64,000 nucleotides of DNA from Dyadobacter sp. CECT 9275 (GTDB lineage Bacteria; Bacteroidota; Bacteroidia; Cytophagales; Spirosomataceae): the NCBI RefSeq assembly GCF_907164905.1, contig NZ_CAJRAF010000004.1, positions 310,001-374,000 on the forward strand, given 5' to 3'. A program made the position numbers and the translations under genes. The notes below the pieces were generated by a model. The model made no database searches and was not told the origin of the DNA. It saw nothing but the letters and a program-made list of their open reading frames with translations. Of this stretch, positions 63,545 to 64,000 are shown one piece after another; the stretch's first letter is position 1, and each line of letters starts with the position of its first letter.

Positions 63545-64000
63545 ATGATAGCAGTTATTGCAGATGATTTTACGGGTGCGGCGGAAATTGGCGGTGTGGG
63601 TATCCGCCATGGGTTCAGTGTTGTCATAGAAACGAAGGTCGACAAAAACATATCAGCCGATATTCTCATCATTGCAACGGATACACGTTCTCAGACGCCC
63701 GAAAAAGCCGCAGATGTAACACAAAAAATCACTTCCGAACTGCTTGCACTGCACCCTGATTTTATCTACAAAAAAATAGATTCGATCTTAAGAGGTAATG
63801 TAGGGGCAGAATTAACAGCCCAGCTCATAACCTCCGGGAAACAAAAGGCAATGCTTGTCCCTGCCAATCCGCAATTAAACAGGACCATACGGGACGGTAT
63901 CTATTATTACAACGGTATCCCGCTCAATGAATTCAGCTTTACCAACGGGACATCAAACGCACGAACTTCTTCCCGAGTACTTGATCTTTTGGGAGAAGCA
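63545..64000 (+). CDS. four-carbon acid sugar kinase family protein (DUF1537), 3' end outside window
   Basis: The first 152 residues are visible, open to the right edge. MIAVIADDFTGAAEIGGVGI is the hallmark start of the family, and IYKKIDSILRGNVGAELTAQ plus LVPANPQLNRTIRDGIYYYN are conserved stretches. Such kinases phosphorylate D-threonate, D-erythronate or 3-oxo relatives at O-4. Fourteen nt after pdxA and in the same operon, it supplies the substrate of the PdxA2-like enzyme. Confidence 0.93.
   Translation, partial: MIAVIADDFTGAAEIGGVGIRHGFSVVIETKVDKNISADILIIATDTRSQTPEKAADVTQKITSELLALHPDFIYKKIDSILRGNVGAELTAQLITSGKQKAMLVPANPQLNRTIRDGIYYYNGIPLNEFSFTNGTSNARTSSRVLDLLGEA

Overview
The window reads as a chromosome segment of a Gram-negative Bacteroidota, most likely a Cytophagales member close to Dyadobacter/Spirosomaceae. 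The evidence is two complete ECF sigma / FecR anti-sigma / SusC / SusD loci, many secreted propeller enzymes fused to cytochrome c, a Thermus-type isocitrate dehydrogenase, and TAnnTTTG -7 promoter boxes, for example in front of the tRNA gene. The genus is an inference; no rRNA or ribosomal protein is present to fix it.

Layout. 1-14548 holds mostly plus-strand metabolic genes: the tail of a glycosyltransferase-like gene, a secreted sialate O-acetylesterase-type SGNH esterase, a PQQ-type quinoprotein with a haem c domain, a large membrane patatin, a phytase-like secreted protein, a family M19 dipeptidase, glgB, a small outer-membrane barrel candidate and a Nudix hydrolase. A tRNA-Arg(CCG) follows at 14632-14703. 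From its 3' end to a second copy of that 3' end at 25552-25573 lies a probable integrated island of about 10.9 kb. It carries a LysR regulator divergent from isocitrate dehydrogenase, two small paralogous proteins, a lipoprotein gene split by an IS21 element and a TPR histidine kinase split by an IS256 element. Both insertions have exact target duplications, and both host genes read in frame again when the IS is removed. No integrase is visible.

25744-42582 contains inositol-phosphate synthase (with a 34-bp perfect palindrome upstream), an AHSA1 protein, a sugar dehydrogenase-cytochrome c fusion, and then a co-directional block of sigma, anti-sigma, SusC, SusD, an azurin-like copper protein, a propeller, two amidohydrolase-related proteins (one with a Tat-like leader and a ruined metal site) and a Tat-leader DegT-type PLP enzyme. 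42679-51948 is the opposite-strand second locus: sigma, FecR, SusC, SusD and an alpha/beta-hydrolase esterase. 51949-57191 has an Rhs remnant with a hairpin cluster, a DUF1624 membrane acyltransferase-like protein, and a giant propeller/HEAT/cytochrome c lipoprotein.

57286-64000 looks like a LacI-controlled catabolic unit. A sodium:solute symporter gene (broken by a one-base frameshift at an A7 run) diverges from lacI, an iron-type alcohol dehydrogenase, a DapA-family lyase, a PdxA-family dehydrogenase and the start of a four-carbon acid sugar kinase. Three matching TGTAAACG-type operator palindromes precede the symporter, lacI and the dehydrogenase operon, so one regulator probably controls import and breakdown of a small acid sugar.
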